Positions 13,955 to 14,516 of a stretch of 14,516 nt of DNA are shown here, in pieces. A model generated the notes under the pieces. That model worked only from the letters and a program-made list of their open reading frames with translations, was not told the origin of the DNA and made no database searches. The DNA comes from JBBDNC01 sp040877875 (GTDB lineage Bacteria > Bacteroidota > Rhodothermia > Balneolales > Balneolaceae), in NCBI GenBank assembly GCA_040877875.1, contig JBBDNC010000158.1, positions 1-14,516 of the forward strand, written 5' to 3'. The position numbers and the translations under genes are program-made. Positions within the stretch are counted from its first letter, which is position 1; every line of letters begins with the position of its first letter.

Positions 13955-14173
13955 GTGTTTCGGGATCCGAAACTGCGTCATTACCTGGAATATCTGACAC
14001 TGGGTGGAGAGATTGCCATCGGGTTAAGTGCACCGATATTTTTGGGCTATTGGATGGACGGCTGGCTGAAAACCACGCCCTGGTTTTTGTTGACAGGGAT
14101 CCTGATAGGAGTGCTTTTGATGATCCGCATTGTTTTCAGGCTGATCCGGTCAACCGGCACGCAGGACTCGTGA
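13955..14173 (+). CDS. atpZ: AtpZ/AtpI family protein (F0F1 ATP synthase-associated)
   Basis: Small inner-membrane protein of the AtpZ/AtpI family, linked to assembly of the F-type ATP synthase c-ring and proposed to take part in Mg2+/Ca2+ uptake. It has 72 aa, starting at GTG 13955 just 1 nt after the bactofilin stop; an AGG at 13948-13950 offers a weak SD. Seen: a charged N-terminus (FRDPKLRHYLEY), a membrane segment (about 14-33), the family-typical LGYWMDGWLKTTPWF between helices, and a second segment (about 43-62, TGILIGVLLMIRIVF), with a basic end. The next gene overlaps its stop codon. A normal family protein is slightly longer at the N-terminus, but nothing essential seems missing. 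Confidence 0.88.
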   Translation: MFRDPKLRHYLEYLTLGGEIAIGLSAPIFLGYWMDGWLKTTPWFLLTGILIGVLLMIRIVFRLIRSTGTQDS

Positions 14174-14516
14174 AGGGCCGATCGCATTTGTTCAAAAAGA
14201 ACAAACGGGAAGGAGTCGCCGTGTTGATCATGGGGATGATGTTCGTCCTCGCAGGACTTATTATCCCGCTTGGAGGCATTTTAGAATATGGAATCGGCTA
14301 TATTCTCGGTTTGTTGCCAATGGTGCTTCATTTTCTCCACTTACGAATGATCCGAAATCTGGGTCACAAGAAATTTATGTTCTCTTTTTATGCCGGGACC
14401 CTCATTAAGCTCCTCCTCGTTCTGGCTGTATATACCCTCCTCATAACGTTGACAAATTTCGAGCAAATTTCCTTTACTCTAAGTTTTATAATTTCGTATA
14501 TTTTCCACTCTGTAAT
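14170..14516 (+). CDS. AtpI-like four-helix membrane protein, 3'-truncated by the window
   Basis: A frame with no stop runs from GTG 14170, overlapping the atpZ stop in GTGA, to the window end (115 codons plus 2 nt). Seen: a basic N-terminus (KGRSHLFKKNKREG), then membrane segments at about 15-35 (VAVLIMGMMFVLAGLIIPLG), 38-58 (LEYGIGYILGLLPMVLHFL), 71-93 (FSFYAGTLIKLLLVLAVYTL) and 101 onward (SFTLSFIISYIF). The order of helices, the basic loop HLRMIRNLGHKK and the position after atpZ fit the AtpI / ATP synthase I family. In Bacteroidota a protein of this kind precedes atpB, so the ATP synthase operon is expected to continue downstream. The assignment rests on topology and context more than on motifs. 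Confidence 0.72.
   Translation, partial: MKGRSHLFKKNKREGVAVLIMGMMFVLAGLIIPLGGILEYGIGYILGLLPMVLHFLHLRMIRNLGHKKFMFSFYAGTLIKLLLVLAVYTLLITLTNFEQISFTLSFIISYIFHSV

Noticed and set aside
13491..14033. 180-codon open frame on the - strand across bactofilin and atpZ
   Set aside because: It is antisense to two well-supported genes, is rich in Ser/Pro/Val as expected of a shadow frame, and shows no family motif.

Overview
The window holds chromosomal housekeeping genes of a Gram-negative bacterium of the Bacteroidota/FCB superphylum. Every gene lies on the + strand. Balneolota or Rhodothermota is my best guess, at low certainty. The pointers are: ssb followed by a GldE-like CNNM transporter; a bactofilin directly upstream of AtpZ and an AtpI-like gene; mostly SD-poor, A/T-rich leaders; and a TATCTTTA element before guaB that fits the Bacteroidota -7 box. 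No CRISPR array, tRNA, rRNA, insertion sequence or phage gene was seen.

Region 1 (1-3346) is a lysine/diaminopimelate cluster: the 3' part of a lysine-sensitive aspartokinase (lysC), then dapB, dapA and dapD. The spacing is tight (30, 9 and 23 nt). DapD implies the succinylase branch. Asd, the aminotransferase, DapE, DapF and LysA must be encoded elsewhere.

Region 2 (3347-8497) begins with a 161-nt gap carrying a hairpin, then ssb. A large terminator-like RNA fold follows (3994-4097). After it comes a translationally coupled run: a CNNM/CorC-type membrane protein, murB (overlap TGATG), and a 636-aa DUF2779 protein (8-nt overlap). The DUF2779 protein has a Cas4/RecB-like cysteine set and an exonuclease-like C-terminal half.

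Region 3 (8498-12503) starts with a 480-nt gap that seems to hold a decayed coding remnant with a LysM-like tail. Then come purB, an unrecognised 106-aa ORF and guaB. The unknown gene therefore sits between an AMP-branch and a GMP-branch enzyme.

Region 4 (12645-14516) holds an inner-membrane-anchored M23 peptidase, a bactofilin, AtpZ, and the start of a four-helix AtpI-like protein cut by the window edge. The last three are nearly contiguous (1-nt gap, then a GTGA overlap). This places wall and cell-shape genes at the head of what is probably the F-type ATP synthase operon.

No clearly novel defence or mobile system is visible. The best leads are the DUF2779 protein with an apparently degraded nuclease site, the folded RNA between ssb and the CNNM gene, the decayed gene before purB, the unknown gene between purB and guaB, and the bactofilin-ATP synthase linkage.
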